Under the pieces are notes generated by a model, which had not been told where the DNA came from, did no database searches, and saw nothing but the letters and a program-made list of their open reading frames with translations. Positions 14,167 through 20,943 of a stretch of 20,943 nt of DNA are shown here, one piece after another. Position 1 is the first letter of the stretch, and each line of letters begins with the position of its first letter. The stretch lies in the NCBI GenBank assembly GCA_027063585.1, contig JAMORM010000172.1, positions 1 to 20,943 of the forward strand, given 5' to 3'. Both the position numbers and the translations under genes were made by a program. This DNA is from Sulfurimonas sp. (lineage in GTDB: Bacteria; Campylobacterota; Campylobacteria; Campylobacterales; Sulfurimonadaceae).

Positions 14167-16047
14167 ATGGCATCTATTTTTAATACACTAAGTATCGGAT
14201 ACAGTGGTTTAAGCACGGCACAAGTCGGTATCAATACAACAGGGCATAATATTGCAAATGCGGAAAATGAAGGATATACTCGTCAAAGAGTAGTGACTGC
14301 AGCTGCAAATCCTTTAATTACAAGTGCAGGGAATGTTGGAAACGGTGCTACTGTCCAAGATATCAAAAGAGTATTTGATAATTTTGTATTTGATAGATAT
14401 AATAAAATATCTTCTGATAAAGAGTATAGTGATTTTGAAAGACAAACACTTGAAGAACTCTCAACATATTTTCCTGAAGTAGACGGTGTTGGAATTAAAG
14501 CAGATTTAGCTGAGTACTATAACATGTGGCAAACTTTTGCAGATAACCCTGATAATGATTCCATAAAAGTTGCATTAGCAAAACAGACTGAAACTCTGAC
14601 GAAACACATAACCCAAACCCAAAATCAAGTTTTAAATTTACAAATGCAGGTTAATGACCAACTCGGATCTAACATCAATGAAGTAAATAGTCTTGCCCAA
14701 CAACTTGCTGATTTAAACAAATCTATAGATATTGCCGAATCAGGCGGCGGTTATAGTGCTAATGATTTAAGAGATAAACGTAATGTTATAGAAAAAAGTC
14801 TCTCAAGACTCATCGGTGCTGAGGTGAAACAAGGACAATTAGAATCAAATATACAGATAGATTCTAACTCCAATACAAGAACAGGCAGCTATACACTTAG
14901 TGTAAACGGCTTTAATCTAGTTGACGGCAGTACATTTCATCCTTTACACATAGAAAAAGATAATAATCCTTACGGTTTTTATGAACTTTCATACGAGAGA
15001 CAAGATGGCACGCTTATTCCGATGGAAGAAAAAATTAACGGCGGGAAAATAGGCGCAATATTTAACCTGCGAGGGGGTGCCATTGATACGACAAGCGGCA
15101 TGCCGAAGGATGGAGTTTTACAAAACGTAGTAGCAGACTTGGATGCTTTTGCAAATGGATTGATTGAATCAACAAATAATCTTTACGCAAAAGGTGCCAG
15201 ATCTAAAATGGAATCAAATAATATTAATTTAAATCCGGCAAGTTCTTTGGTGAGTTCATCATTAAATGTAAATTCCGGTTCTTTTGACATGATAGTGTAT
15301 GATATTGATGGCAATGAAGTAGCAAAAAGAACAATAGATATTAACGCTGCAACTTCAATGTCTGGTGTGAGTGGTTCAAACTCTATAGAGGGACAAATTA
15401 TTGCGAATAAAGATGATAACAGTGATGCTAATGCCAACAATGACATAGATGATTATATTGATTTTAATTACACACCGAGTGCGACCGGAGATACGAAACT
15501 AGAATTGAGTATGGATGCATTTGCGGAGTCACAAGGCTATACATTTGCAATTGTCGATAATTTACCTGATGGAAAATTTGCATCGGGTACGAATTTTGCA
15601 GGGGCTATAGGTCTGGGTTCTTTCTTTGAAGGAACAAATGCAAGAGATATTAAATTAAATTCACAATATAGTAATAATCCAACAGGGTTACATTCTGGTT
15701 ACTCATCTAATGCAGGAGACAATAGAGTGGCTCTTAATATGGTACAACAGCAGTTTGAATCATATGAATTTACGGTCGGAAATGAAAAATATGATGCTAC
15801 AACATATGGTATGTTTGATATTACAAGCACTTTTGTAGGAATATCTACAAATTCGGCAATAACTAGAAATGAAACTGTTTCAACACAGTTCAATGCTACG
15901 GAAATGGAATACAATTCCATTACAAAAGTCAGTATTGATGAAGAGATGACAAATCTTATTAAGTACCAAACTTCATATGGAGCTGCCGCAAAAGTAATAA
16001 CCACCGTTGATCAAATGATGCAGACACTTTTAGGCATTAAACAATAG
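14167..16047 (+). CDS. flgK: flagellar hook-associated protein FlgK (HAP1)
   Basis: FlgK forms the junction between hook and filament after export through the flagellar apparatus. The N-terminal D0 region MASIFNTLSIGYSGLSTAQV and GINTTGHNIANAENEGYTRQR is the family signature, and the C-terminal D0 helix is SIDEEMTNLIKYQTSYGAAA followed by KVITTVDQMMQTLLGIKQ. The 626-aa length is longer than the E. coli protein (about 547) because of an enlarged central, surface-exposed region (residues about 330-560) that is rich in N, D and S. Such variation is normal for this protein. The ATG follows GAGGTAAGAG and comes one base after flgN. Confidence 0.96.
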   Translation: MASIFNTLSIGYSGLSTAQVGINTTGHNIANAENEGYTRQRVVTAAANPLITSAGNVGNGATVQDIKRVFDNFVFDRYNKISSDKEYSDFERQTLEELSTYFPEVDGVGIKADLAEYYNMWQTFADNPDNDSIKVALAKQTETLTKHITQTQNQVLNLQMQVNDQLGSNINEVNSLAQQLADLNKSIDIAESGGGYSANDLRDKRNVIEKSLSRLIGAEVKQGQLESNIQIDSNSNTRTGSYTLSVNGFNLVDGSTFHPLHIEKDNNPYGFYELSYERQDGTLIPMEEKINGGKIGAIFNLRGGAIDTTSGMPKDGVLQNVVADLDAFANGLIESTNNLYAKGARSKMESNNINLNPASSLVSSSLNVNSGSFDMIVYDIDGNEVAKRTIDINAATSMSGVSGSNSIEGQIIANKDDNSDANANNDIDDYIDFNYTPSATGDTKLELSMDAFAESQGYTFAIVDNLPDGKFASGTNFAGAIGLGSFFEGTNARDIKLNSQYSNNPTGLHSGYSSNAGDNRVALNMVQQQFESYEFTVGNEKYDATTYGMFDITSTFVGISTNSAITRNETVSTQFNATEMEYNSITKVSIDEEMTNLIKYQTSYGAAAKVITTVDQMMQTLLGIKQ

Positions 16048-16051
16048 TTTT

Positions 16052-16849
16052 ATGCCTAATTTCAGTATATTCATTCTTGTTTTTATTTTTTTATTTTCTT
16101 TCTTCGGCTTAGAACTTTACCATGTTAATCCCTATTCTTTAGATGCAAAATCAATTCTTTTAGCACCCACTTTGGCACATCCTTTAGGCACTGACAGGTT
16201 GGGAAGAGATATTTTGGCACGTCTTATAGCAGGAGGACAGGTCTCACTCATTATCGGCGTAGGAAGTGCTTTTATCGCTTCGTTTATTGGACTAATTCTC
16301 GGTTCAGCGGCTGGTTACTTCAGGGGAAGCGTAGATAAAATATTTGTCATTACGGTAGATTTATTTTTAACCTTTCCAACATTTTTTTTACTACTTGCAC
16401 TTGTCAGTTATGTCAATGCTTCAGCTTTGGTCTTAATCGTCATCATCTCTATTACAGGTTGGATGACAACCGCAAGACTTATACGCTCTGAGAGTTTTAA
16501 AATTACTTCTGAGCCATATATTAAAATTCTCAATATTGCGAAAGTGAGTAAATTAAAAATTCTCTTTAAATATTATGCTCCAATTTTGGCTCCAATTTAT
16601 TTTGTAAGTTTTACTTTTGGTGTCGGAGGTGCTATTTTGGCAGAATCAGGATTGAGTTTTTTGGGACTAGGAATTGTCGCACCGCAAATGAGTTGGGGTA
16701 CAATACTCAGCGGTGGAAAAGATGTTGTTGAAATTGCTTGGTGGGTAAGTTTTTTCCCGGGTTTGATGATTTTTTTAGTAACGTTTTCTCTTATTAATAT
16801 TTCAAACTATTTACAGCAGATTACAAATCAAAAAGAGATACAAACCTAA
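16052..16849 (+). CDS. ABC transporter permease, DppC/OppC type
   Basis: This inner-membrane permease belongs to the dipeptide/oligopeptide/nickel ABC importer family. The early signature HPLGTDRLGRDILARLIAGG (43-62) and the conserved ILAESGLSFLGLGIVAPQMSWG (written in two parts, about 195-216) are diagnostic of the DppC side. About five or six membrane helices are visible. The 265-aa length is somewhat shorter than the usual 290-300, mainly at the N-terminus. Its DppB partner, ATPases and binding protein are not adjacent. It starts 4 bases after flgK with a poor ribosome binding site, so it is probably read on the flagellar transcript. The substrate cannot be told. Confidence 0.88.
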   Translation: MPNFSIFILVFIFLFSFFGLELYHVNPYSLDAKSILLAPTLAHPLGTDRLGRDILARLIAGGQVSLIIGVGSAFIASFIGLILGSAAGYFRGSVDKIFVITVDLFLTFPTFFLLLALVSYVNASALVLIVIISITGWMTTARLIRSESFKITSEPYIKILNIAKVSKLKILFKYYAPILAPIYFVSFTFGVGGAILAESGLSFLGLGIVAPQMSWGTILSGGKDVVEIAWWVSFFPGLMIFLVTFSLINISNYLQQITNQKEIQT

Positions 16850-16859
16850 AGGTAAAATT

Positions 16860-17885
16860 ATGAAAGAGTCAAAAATAGGTTATTACTTTATTGTTATGGC
16901 AAGTGTCGTGATTGTTTTAGCAGGTATAAAAAGCGCTTCTGTAATTATCATTCCTTTTTTACTCTCTTTATTTATAGCGATTATTCTCTCTCCTTTGTAT
17001 AATTATTTTAAATCAAAAGGTCTTGCAGATATTTTATCTGTTATATTGGTGACTACTCTTTTTATTCTTTTTTTAGCACTCATTGCAAAACTGATAGGAA
17101 ATTCTGTTCATGATTTTAGTGCCAATATTGATAGTTATGCACAAAAACTCTCCGGGTATTATCAATTGATTTCCAAATATACAGCTTCATTAGGTATAGC
17201 AATTTCTACAGATGATATTTCAAACCTTGTTAATATGAAGCAGGCAATGAAATTTGCAACGAGTATTATTCAAAGTATGGGTTCTATGTTTACAAATGGC
17301 TTTATTATTATTTTGACAGTTGTATTTATGCTTCTTGAATCGCAATACTTTGTAAAAAAAATCGAATTAGCCGATGGACAGCAAGAAGCGATGACTTATA
17401 TTGAAGCTATTTTTTCGAAAATAAAAAATTATATGGTACTCAAAGCACTTATATCACTACTTACGGGCATCATTGTATGGCTCAGTCTCTCCTTTATAGG
17501 GACAGATTATGCATTTTTATGGGGTGTTTTAGCATTTATACTTAATTTTATTCCAAATATAGGTTCTATTATTGCAGCTATTCCGGCAGTTTTAATTACT
17601 TTGGTACAGCTTGGTGCCATGAGTGCTTTACTGGTAACGTTATTATATACTATAATAAATGTAGTAATTGGTTCGATTGTTGAGCCAAAGGTGATGGGTA
17701 AAGGTTTGGGACTTTCTACCTTAATAATTTTTCTTTCACTCCTGTTTTGGGGATGGCTTTTAGGTGTAGTCGGTATGCTTTTATCTATTCCGTTGACAAT
17801 TATGGCAAAAATTATTTTTGATGCTAATCAAAATACACAGTGGATTGGTGTCTTGCTCGGCTCAGGTAAGAATATTAATAAGTAA
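16860..17885 (+). CDS. AI-2E family (PerM-like) membrane transporter
   Basis: The 341-aa protein is a multi-spanning membrane protein of the AI-2E/PerM superfamily. Membrane segments group as usual: two near the N-terminus (about 8-55), one at 60-85, a soluble stretch at about 88-145, then four or five from 150 on. Family motifs include FLWGVLAFILNFIPNIGSII (about 220-239), the IEPKVMG-like IVEPKVMGKGLGLSTL, and WGWLLGVVGMLLSIPLTIMAK. Some members export autoinducer-2, others act as Na+/H+ antiporters or are uncharacterised, so the function is open. TAAAGG lies 4-9 bases before the ATG. It ends the run that begins at flgM and is the last core gene before the integrated element. Confidence 0.88.
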   Translation: MKESKIGYYFIVMASVVIVLAGIKSASVIIIPFLLSLFIAIILSPLYNYFKSKGLADILSVILVTTLFILFLALIAKLIGNSVHDFSANIDSYAQKLSGYYQLISKYTASLGIAISTDDISNLVNMKQAMKFATSIIQSMGSMFTNGFIIILTVVFMLLESQYFVKKIELADGQQEAMTYIEAIFSKIKNYMVLKALISLLTGIIVWLSLSFIGTDYAFLWGVLAFILNFIPNIGSIIAAIPAVLITLVQLGAMSALLVTLLYTIINVVIGSIVEPKVMGKGLGLSTLIIFLSLLFWGWLLGVVGMLLSIPLTIMAKIIFDANQNTQWIGVLLGSGKNINK

Positions 17886-17967
17886 AATAAAAGAGCAATA
17901 TAGATATACTACAAAAAATTTAGAGATTAGTTAGTAGGAAAAATTTTGATTTTAATGATAGATAAGT

Positions 17968-17988
17968 ACTGTTTCGACTTGTAACAGT
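17968..17988. repeat. dyad, candidate attachment-core or operator
   Basis: ACTGTT (17968-17973) and AACAGT (17983-17988) are perfect inverted arms around a 9-base centre (TCGACTTGT). Imperfect outer matches (GATAAG at 17961-17966 and GTTTATC at 17992-17998) extend the symmetry. The geometry resembles a tyrosine-recombinase core site, but the arms are short and chance is not excluded. Confidence 0.3.
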
Positions 17989-18045
17989 GTGGTTTATCAC
18001 TAAATATCAATAGACTTCAACAACTCTCAGCCCTCTAAAATAGCC

Positions 18046-18075
18046 TTGACGCAGGCATTCTAATAATCATATAAT
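18046..18075 (+). promoter_or_regulatory. putative integrase promoter
   Basis: TTGACG (18046-18051), an 18-base spacer and TATAAT (18070-18075) make a good sigma70 promoter about 75 bases before the integrase ATG. The leader of about 70 bases contains AAACCGGTTT, a 10-base palindrome, and the GGGTAGAAA repeats. Confidence 0.6.
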
Positions 18076-18129
18076 TTTTTCAAGCAGCAAACCGGTTTCT
18101 GCCAATAAATATCATAAAACCTCATTTTG

Positions 18130-18149
18130 GGGTAGAAATAGGGTAGAAA
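18130..18149 (+). repeat. 11-bp-phased direct repeat before integrase start
   Basis: GGGTAGAAA occurs at 18130-18138 and again at 18141-18149, an 11-base period, and the second copy abuts the integrase ATG. The AGGG of the second copy probably serves as ribosome binding site. The first copy has no such role, so the pair may be a protein-binding site, for example integrase arm-type sites, or a second ribosome standby site. Confidence 0.5.
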
Positions 18150-18150
18150 A

Positions 18151-19269
18151 ATGTCAAGAATAAAGTCAAAATCTCATACAGGAGTGTACAGAGAAAAGTT
18201 GTTGGATGGTGATGTGTCATATTACTATACATATAAAGATTCACAAGGTAAAAAGAGATGGGTAAAAGTAGGTAAAAAGTCAGAAGGTTATTCAGAGCGT
18301 GATGCAGTTATTCAAAGAAGAGAAGCAGTGGCAAAAACTTTAATAAGCAATACACCAGTATATATTCAAAAGAACAGGAAAAAAAGTGTAACTGTCCGAG
18401 AACTTGCCAAGAAGTATTTTTCAGAAAAAACAGAGATGAAAAATCACAGGGATGCATATCTGAAGTATTACAACATTATTGATCCGGAATTTGGTCAAAG
18501 GGATATTTACACAGTTAAAATTAGTGAAATTAGGAATTTCAAAGAGAATCTAAGGCTAAAGTATCGTCCTGCTTCAGTAAACTACTATTTGGCACAATTT
18601 AAAGCAATTGTAAACTATGCTATTAAAAATGAGGTGATTTTTTGTAATAACCCATGCGCAAGTGTTCCTCTTTTAGCTTTAAATAATAACAGGCAAAGGG
18701 TATTAAGTGAAGATGAAATCGAAACACTTCTGGAAGCTCTAAGGGATAAGCCAAAGGCATATCTGTTTGTACTTATTGCAATTTTAACAGGGGCAAGGCC
18801 ACAGGCAGTTATAAATTTAAGAAAAAAAGATATAGATGTAAATTTATCTAGTATGCTTTTGATGGCTATGAAGAAAAGACCACCATACAGTGTTGGTGTC
18901 CATACAAAACTTAAAAGATCTTTGTCTGATTGGATACGGGTATTAAAACCACAAGAGTATCTTTTTTATAGAGAAAACCCCAAAATAGATAAAAGTGTGC
19001 ATATATCATATATTTCTATCAAAAATATGGTTCATCCTGTTATGAACAAGCTCTTTAACGAGGGACTTGAACCAAATGACAGGATAAACAGGGTTACCTT
19101 ATATACACTGCGTCACAGTTTTGGTACTTTGCTATCAAAAAACGGTGCAAATGCATTTGTAATAAAAGACTTGATGAACCATACGAAGATAGAAACAACA
19201 GATCGGTACATAAAAGTAAATCAAGAAGTATCAATGCAGTATGTTAATAAAATTATGGGAGAAGTATAA
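18151..19269 (+). CDS. tyrosine recombinase / phage-type integrase
   Basis: The 372-aa protein has an N-terminal arm- or SAM-like domain (about 75-175, with VRELAKKYFSEK and YRPASVNYYLAQFKAIVNYA) and a C-terminal catalytic domain. Catalytic residues are Arg216 in TGARPQAV, Arg321 in TLRHSFGT with Tyr at the usual first-His position (a common variant), His344 in LMNHTKIETT, and the nucleophile Tyr353 in TTDRYIKV. It should insert and excise the element that starts here. AGG codons are common in this gene while purL and purH prefer CGT for Arg, a sign of different origin. The next gene overlaps its stop codon (TAATG). No tRNA target was seen beside it. Confidence 0.93.
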   Translation: MSRIKSKSHTGVYREKLLDGDVSYYYTYKDSQGKKRWVKVGKKSEGYSERDAVIQRREAVAKTLISNTPVYIQKNRKKSVTVRELAKKYFSEKTEMKNHRDAYLKYYNIIDPEFGQRDIYTVKISEIRNFKENLRLKYRPASVNYYLAQFKAIVNYAIKNEVIFCNNPCASVPLLALNNNRQRVLSEDEIETLLEALRDKPKAYLFVLIAILTGARPQAVINLRKKDIDVNLSSMLLMAMKKRPPYSVGVHTKLKRSLSDWIRVLKPQEYLFYRENPKIDKSVHISYISIKNMVHPVMNKLFNEGLEPNDRINRVTLYTLRHSFGTLLSKNGANAFVIKDLMNHTKIETTDRYIKVNQEVSMQYVNKIMGEV

Positions 19270-19862
19270 TGAAGAATAAAACTCATTCACTTCTTGATAC
19301 GCATCAATATTCTAAAGATGCGTTAAAACACTTTTATCGGCAATTGTTTGAAACCTATTCTGATGAAGAAAAAGTCTTAAAAGCAATTTTTTCATTTTTC
19401 AGGCAAATATTAAGAGAGGAAGAAGATGTTAAAAGAATAATTGAGGGGATGGATAAAATAGATGGGATTAGAGCTCAAAAGAGTAAACCAAAAATTGAAA
19501 AAATAGCAGAAACTTGGCTAAAAAAAGCATATTTTCAACATTTATACCATAAATATTCGATTGTTAGAGGCTATTTTACAAATTTTACAAAGGAGATTAT
19601 TCAACCAACGTCTAGAGAGGGAAAAGAGAAGTTAAAAAGGAGTAGTATCTATTATTTTGACAGATACAACGATAAGCACAAGAAAAAACTAAAACGCTGC
19701 AGGAGTAATGAGAGGGTACTTGAACTGCAAAAGAAATATCCAAAATTAAATATAGTTGATGCATTTGCTTTTGGGTTGATTATAGAGAAATTTGCAACAA
19801 CCAATGAAGATCTTGAATGGTTTGAAAATATAGTGAAGATACTAATCAAGAAAAAAGAGTAA
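19269..19862 (+). CDS. unknown protein translationally coupled to integrase, 197 aa
   Basis: I recognise no family. The product is basic, especially in the centre (KEKLKRSS near 120-127 and KHKKKLKRCRSNERVLELQK near 136-155), and mainly helical, with aromatic-rich stretches such as HFYRQLF and YFQHLYHKYSIVRGYFTNF. There is no signal peptide, membrane segment, or cysteine cluster. Its ATG overlaps the integrase stop (TAATG), so expression is tied to the integrase. A nucleic-acid-binding accessory factor for recombination is one possibility; a cargo defence component is another. Both are inference. An independent promoter for the AbiE pair follows, so this gene belongs with the integrase and not with AbiE. 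Confidence 0.78.
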   Translation: MKNKTHSLLDTHQYSKDALKHFYRQLFETYSDEEKVLKAIFSFFRQILREEEDVKRIIEGMDKIDGIRAQKSKPKIEKIAETWLKKAYFQHLYHKYSIVRGYFTNFTKEIIQPTSREGKEKLKRSSIYYFDRYNDKHKKKLKRCRSNERVLELQKKYPKLNIVDAFAFGLIIEKFATTNEDLEWFENIVKILIKKKE

Positions 19863-19868
19863 ACATGT

Positions 19869-19877
19869 GCTATAATT
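19869..19877 (+). promoter_or_regulatory. extended -10 promoter of the abiE pair
   Basis: TGCTATAAT (19869-19877) is a perfect TGn-TATAAT extended -10. No -35 is visible, as allowed for this class. It begins 7 bases after the stop of the unknown gene. The start is predicted near 19884, within the left arm of the inverted repeat at 19883-19909. Confidence 0.65.
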
Positions 19878-19882
19878 ACATA

Positions 19883-19909
19883 ATAAATCGGTTTTAAATA
19901 GATTTATTG
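19883..19909. promoter_or_regulatory. inverted repeat, likely AbiEi operator
   Basis: AATAAATC (19883-19890) and GATTTATT (19902-19909) are perfect inverted arms around an 11-base centre. The repeat covers the predicted transcription start of the antitoxin gene. Studied AbiEi antitoxins repress their own operon by binding inverted repeats at the promoter, so this is the natural operator candidate. It could also form an AT-rich RNA hairpin in the leader. Confidence 0.5.
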
Positions 19910-19923
19910 AGCAAAGGAAAACT

Positions 19924-20574
19924 ATGCAAAGAGAACTTGAGAGAGAACTAAAACAGTACCCGTCAAGAATCATCGAACACACTACACTCTCTCAAATTCT
20001 TTCAAATCTCGGCTATAGCAGGATAAATGACAAGATAGTCCAACTCAAAAATAAAGGGGTATTGACTGCGCTAAAGAGTGGTCTCTATCTTTACAATCCC
20101 GTATATGATGGATCATTGGTTTCAAAAGAGATTATTGCTAATCTGCTTTTGGGACCCTCATACATCTCCTTTGATTATGCACTTTGGTATCATGGGCTTA
20201 TTCCGGAGAGTGTAGAAACAGTGCAGTCTGCTACAACGAAACGATCCAAATCGTACAATACACCGCTTGGGGTTTTTAGCTACAGGCAAATAAAAAAAGA
20301 GCTTTATAGTATTGCTATAGAGATACATGATTCCAAAGGTGGGAATTTTCTCATCGCCTCAAAAGAAAAAGCACTCTGCGATAAAGTTTACTATACAAAA
20401 GATATACCCATTAGAAGCAAGAGTGCAATGTTTGCATTTTTAGAAGATGATTTGAGAATTGACTTAGATGAGTTGACCCAGTCTGATATTAAAGTGTTTC
20501 AAGAGTATTGCAATATTACAAAATCAAAAAAAATTGCCTTGCTACAAAAAATTATAGAGGAATTACAAGTATGA
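19924..20574 (+). CDS. abiEi: AbiEi-family type IV antitoxin / repressor
   Basis: AbiEi is the antitoxin of the type IV AbiE system: it does not bind the toxin but counteracts its effect, and it represses the operon. The 216-aa protein has an N-terminal winged helix (residues about 1-60: SRIIEHTTLSQILSNLGY, then KIVQLKNKGVLTALKSGLYLYNP) and a C-terminal domain with YISFDYALWYHGLIPE, SYNTPLGVFSYRQI and ASKEKALCDKVYY, which are typical of the COG5340/AbiEi group. AAAGGAA lies 5 bases before the ATG. The toxin gene ATG overlaps its stop (ATGA), the usual coupled arrangement. Abortive phage infection or element maintenance is the likely role. Confidence 0.85.
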   Translation: MQRELERELKQYPSRIIEHTTLSQILSNLGYSRINDKIVQLKNKGVLTALKSGLYLYNPVYDGSLVSKEIIANLLLGPSYISFDYALWYHGLIPESVETVQSATTKRSKSYNTPLGVFSYRQIKKELYSIAIEIHDSKGGNFLIASKEKALCDKVYYTKDIPIRSKSAMFAFLEDDLRIDLDELTQSDIKVFQEYCNITKSKKIALLQKIIEELQV

Positions 20575-20943
20575 GCATAATAGAGCAGATGCTGCAAAAA
20601 TATAATCCACAAAGTCAAAATGAACTGATTAATGCACTCAAAGAGATATTTCAAGAGATTACACTTCTTGGGCTTTACAGGGGTGATTTTTTCAAAGAAG
20701 CTGTATTTTACGGAGGTACATCTTTGAGAATACTTTATGGACTTGAGAGGTTTTCAGAAGATTTGGATTTTTCACTTTTACAAAAGGATCCGGAGTTTGA
20801 TATTGAAAAGTATTTTCCATATATTGAGAGTGAATTTGAAGCACTTGGTATCCCTGTCTCTTTAAGTAAAAAACTAAAGAAAGACTCTGGCAACATAGAT
20901 TCTGCTTTTTTGAAAAATGATACAGCTATCTATACACTTGGTA
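20571..20943 (+). CDS. abiEii: AbiEii-family nucleotidyltransferase toxin, 5' part (cut by window end)
   Basis: The frame opens at ATG 20571 inside the antitoxin stop and remains open to the window edge (124 codons visible). The nucleotidyltransferase core is plain: VFYGGTSLRILYGLERFSED (45-64) followed by LDFSLL, containing the GG(T)S..R and the DxD-like D64/D66 pair typical of AbiEii/AbiGii toxins. Some relatives transfer nucleotides to tRNA 3' ends and block translation; that is family knowledge for MenT-type members and is not shown here. The C-terminal helical domain lies outside the window. Confidence 0.88.
   Translation, partial: MSIIEQMLQKYNPQSQNELINALKEIFQEITLLGLYRGDFFKEAVFYGGTSLRILYGLERFSEDLDFSLLQKDPEFDIEKYFPYIESEFEALGIPVSLSKKLKKDSGNIDSAFLKNDTAIYTLG

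Larger units (their letters stand above)
17886..18150. other. core/element boundary region, non-coding
   Basis: These 265 bases between the AI-2E-family gene and the integrase hold no reading frame and no tRNA that I can fold. They contain a dyad at 17968-17988, a sigma70-type promoter at 18046-18075 and a direct repeat of GGGTAGAAA spaced by 11 bases just before the integrase start. The left attachment junction of the element most likely lies here, but its exact limits cannot be set from one side. Confidence 0.5.

Noticed and set aside
17886..18150. tRNA gene as integrase target
   Set aside because: No cloverleaf, no T-loop GTTCRA-type segment and no CCA-adjacent acceptor stem could be found on either strand.
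1..20943. CRISPR array, rRNA genes or insertion sequences
   Set aside because: No regularly spaced direct repeats of 24-40 bases, no rRNA signature segments, and no transposase with terminal inverted repeats were seen.

Overview
The window looks like the chromosome of a flagellated member of the Campylobacterota (Epsilonproteobacteria), most likely a Sulfurimonas-like marine or chemolithotrophic lineage. The support is low GC, PurH and PurL of epsilonproteobacterial type, a cbpA-hspR heat-shock pair like that of Helicobacter, and a flgI-flgJ(short)-flgM-flgN-flgK cluster whose FlgJ has no muramidase domain. The genus is an inference from recalled gene families; no search was run. Coding density is high, and about 18 kb is core genome followed by about 3 kb of mobile DNA.

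Layout. 1-4.0 kb: a small unknown protein, a GreB-type transcript-cleavage factor, purL and a small lipoprotein. 3.97-4.93 kb (minus): a PfkA-type 6-phosphofructokinase, convergent with the lipoprotein gene. 5.0-6.6 kb: purH, with a hairpin and an overlapping small basic upstream reading frame in its leader. 6.65-8.0 kb: cbpA-hspR, preceded by a near-consensus sigma70 promoter whose -35 box lies inside a HAIR-type inverted repeat, so the operon is probably autorepressed by HspR. 8.0-9.3 kb (minus): murA. 9.39-12.04 kb: five tightly packed or overlapping genes (two unknowns, one of them a membrane protein; a DnaQ-like exonuclease; a small KPF-motif protein; rsmD). 12.03-17.9 kb: flagellar genes flgI and flgJ behind a GG-N10-GC sigma54-type promoter, then flgM, flgN and flgK behind a sigma28-type promoter, running straight on into an ABC peptide-permease gene and an AI-2E-family membrane protein gene.

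17.9-20.94 kb is the start of an integrated element: a 265-bp region with a dyad, a promoter and an 11-bp-spaced direct repeat; a tyrosine recombinase; a translationally coupled gene of unknown function; and a type IV AbiE toxin-antitoxin pair (AbiEi complete, AbiEii cut by the window end) with its own extended -10 promoter and an operator-like inverted repeat. This is where accessory or undescribed biology is most likely, especially the unknown gene fused to the integrase by a TAATG overlap.

How parts work together: purL and purH serve de novo purine synthesis but are separate units. CbpA and HspR form a chaperone/repressor feedback loop. The promoter classes in the flagellar block reproduce the usual hierarchy: sigma54 for the P-ring and rod gene, sigma28 for the anti-sigma28 factor, its chaperone family member and the hook-filament junction protein.
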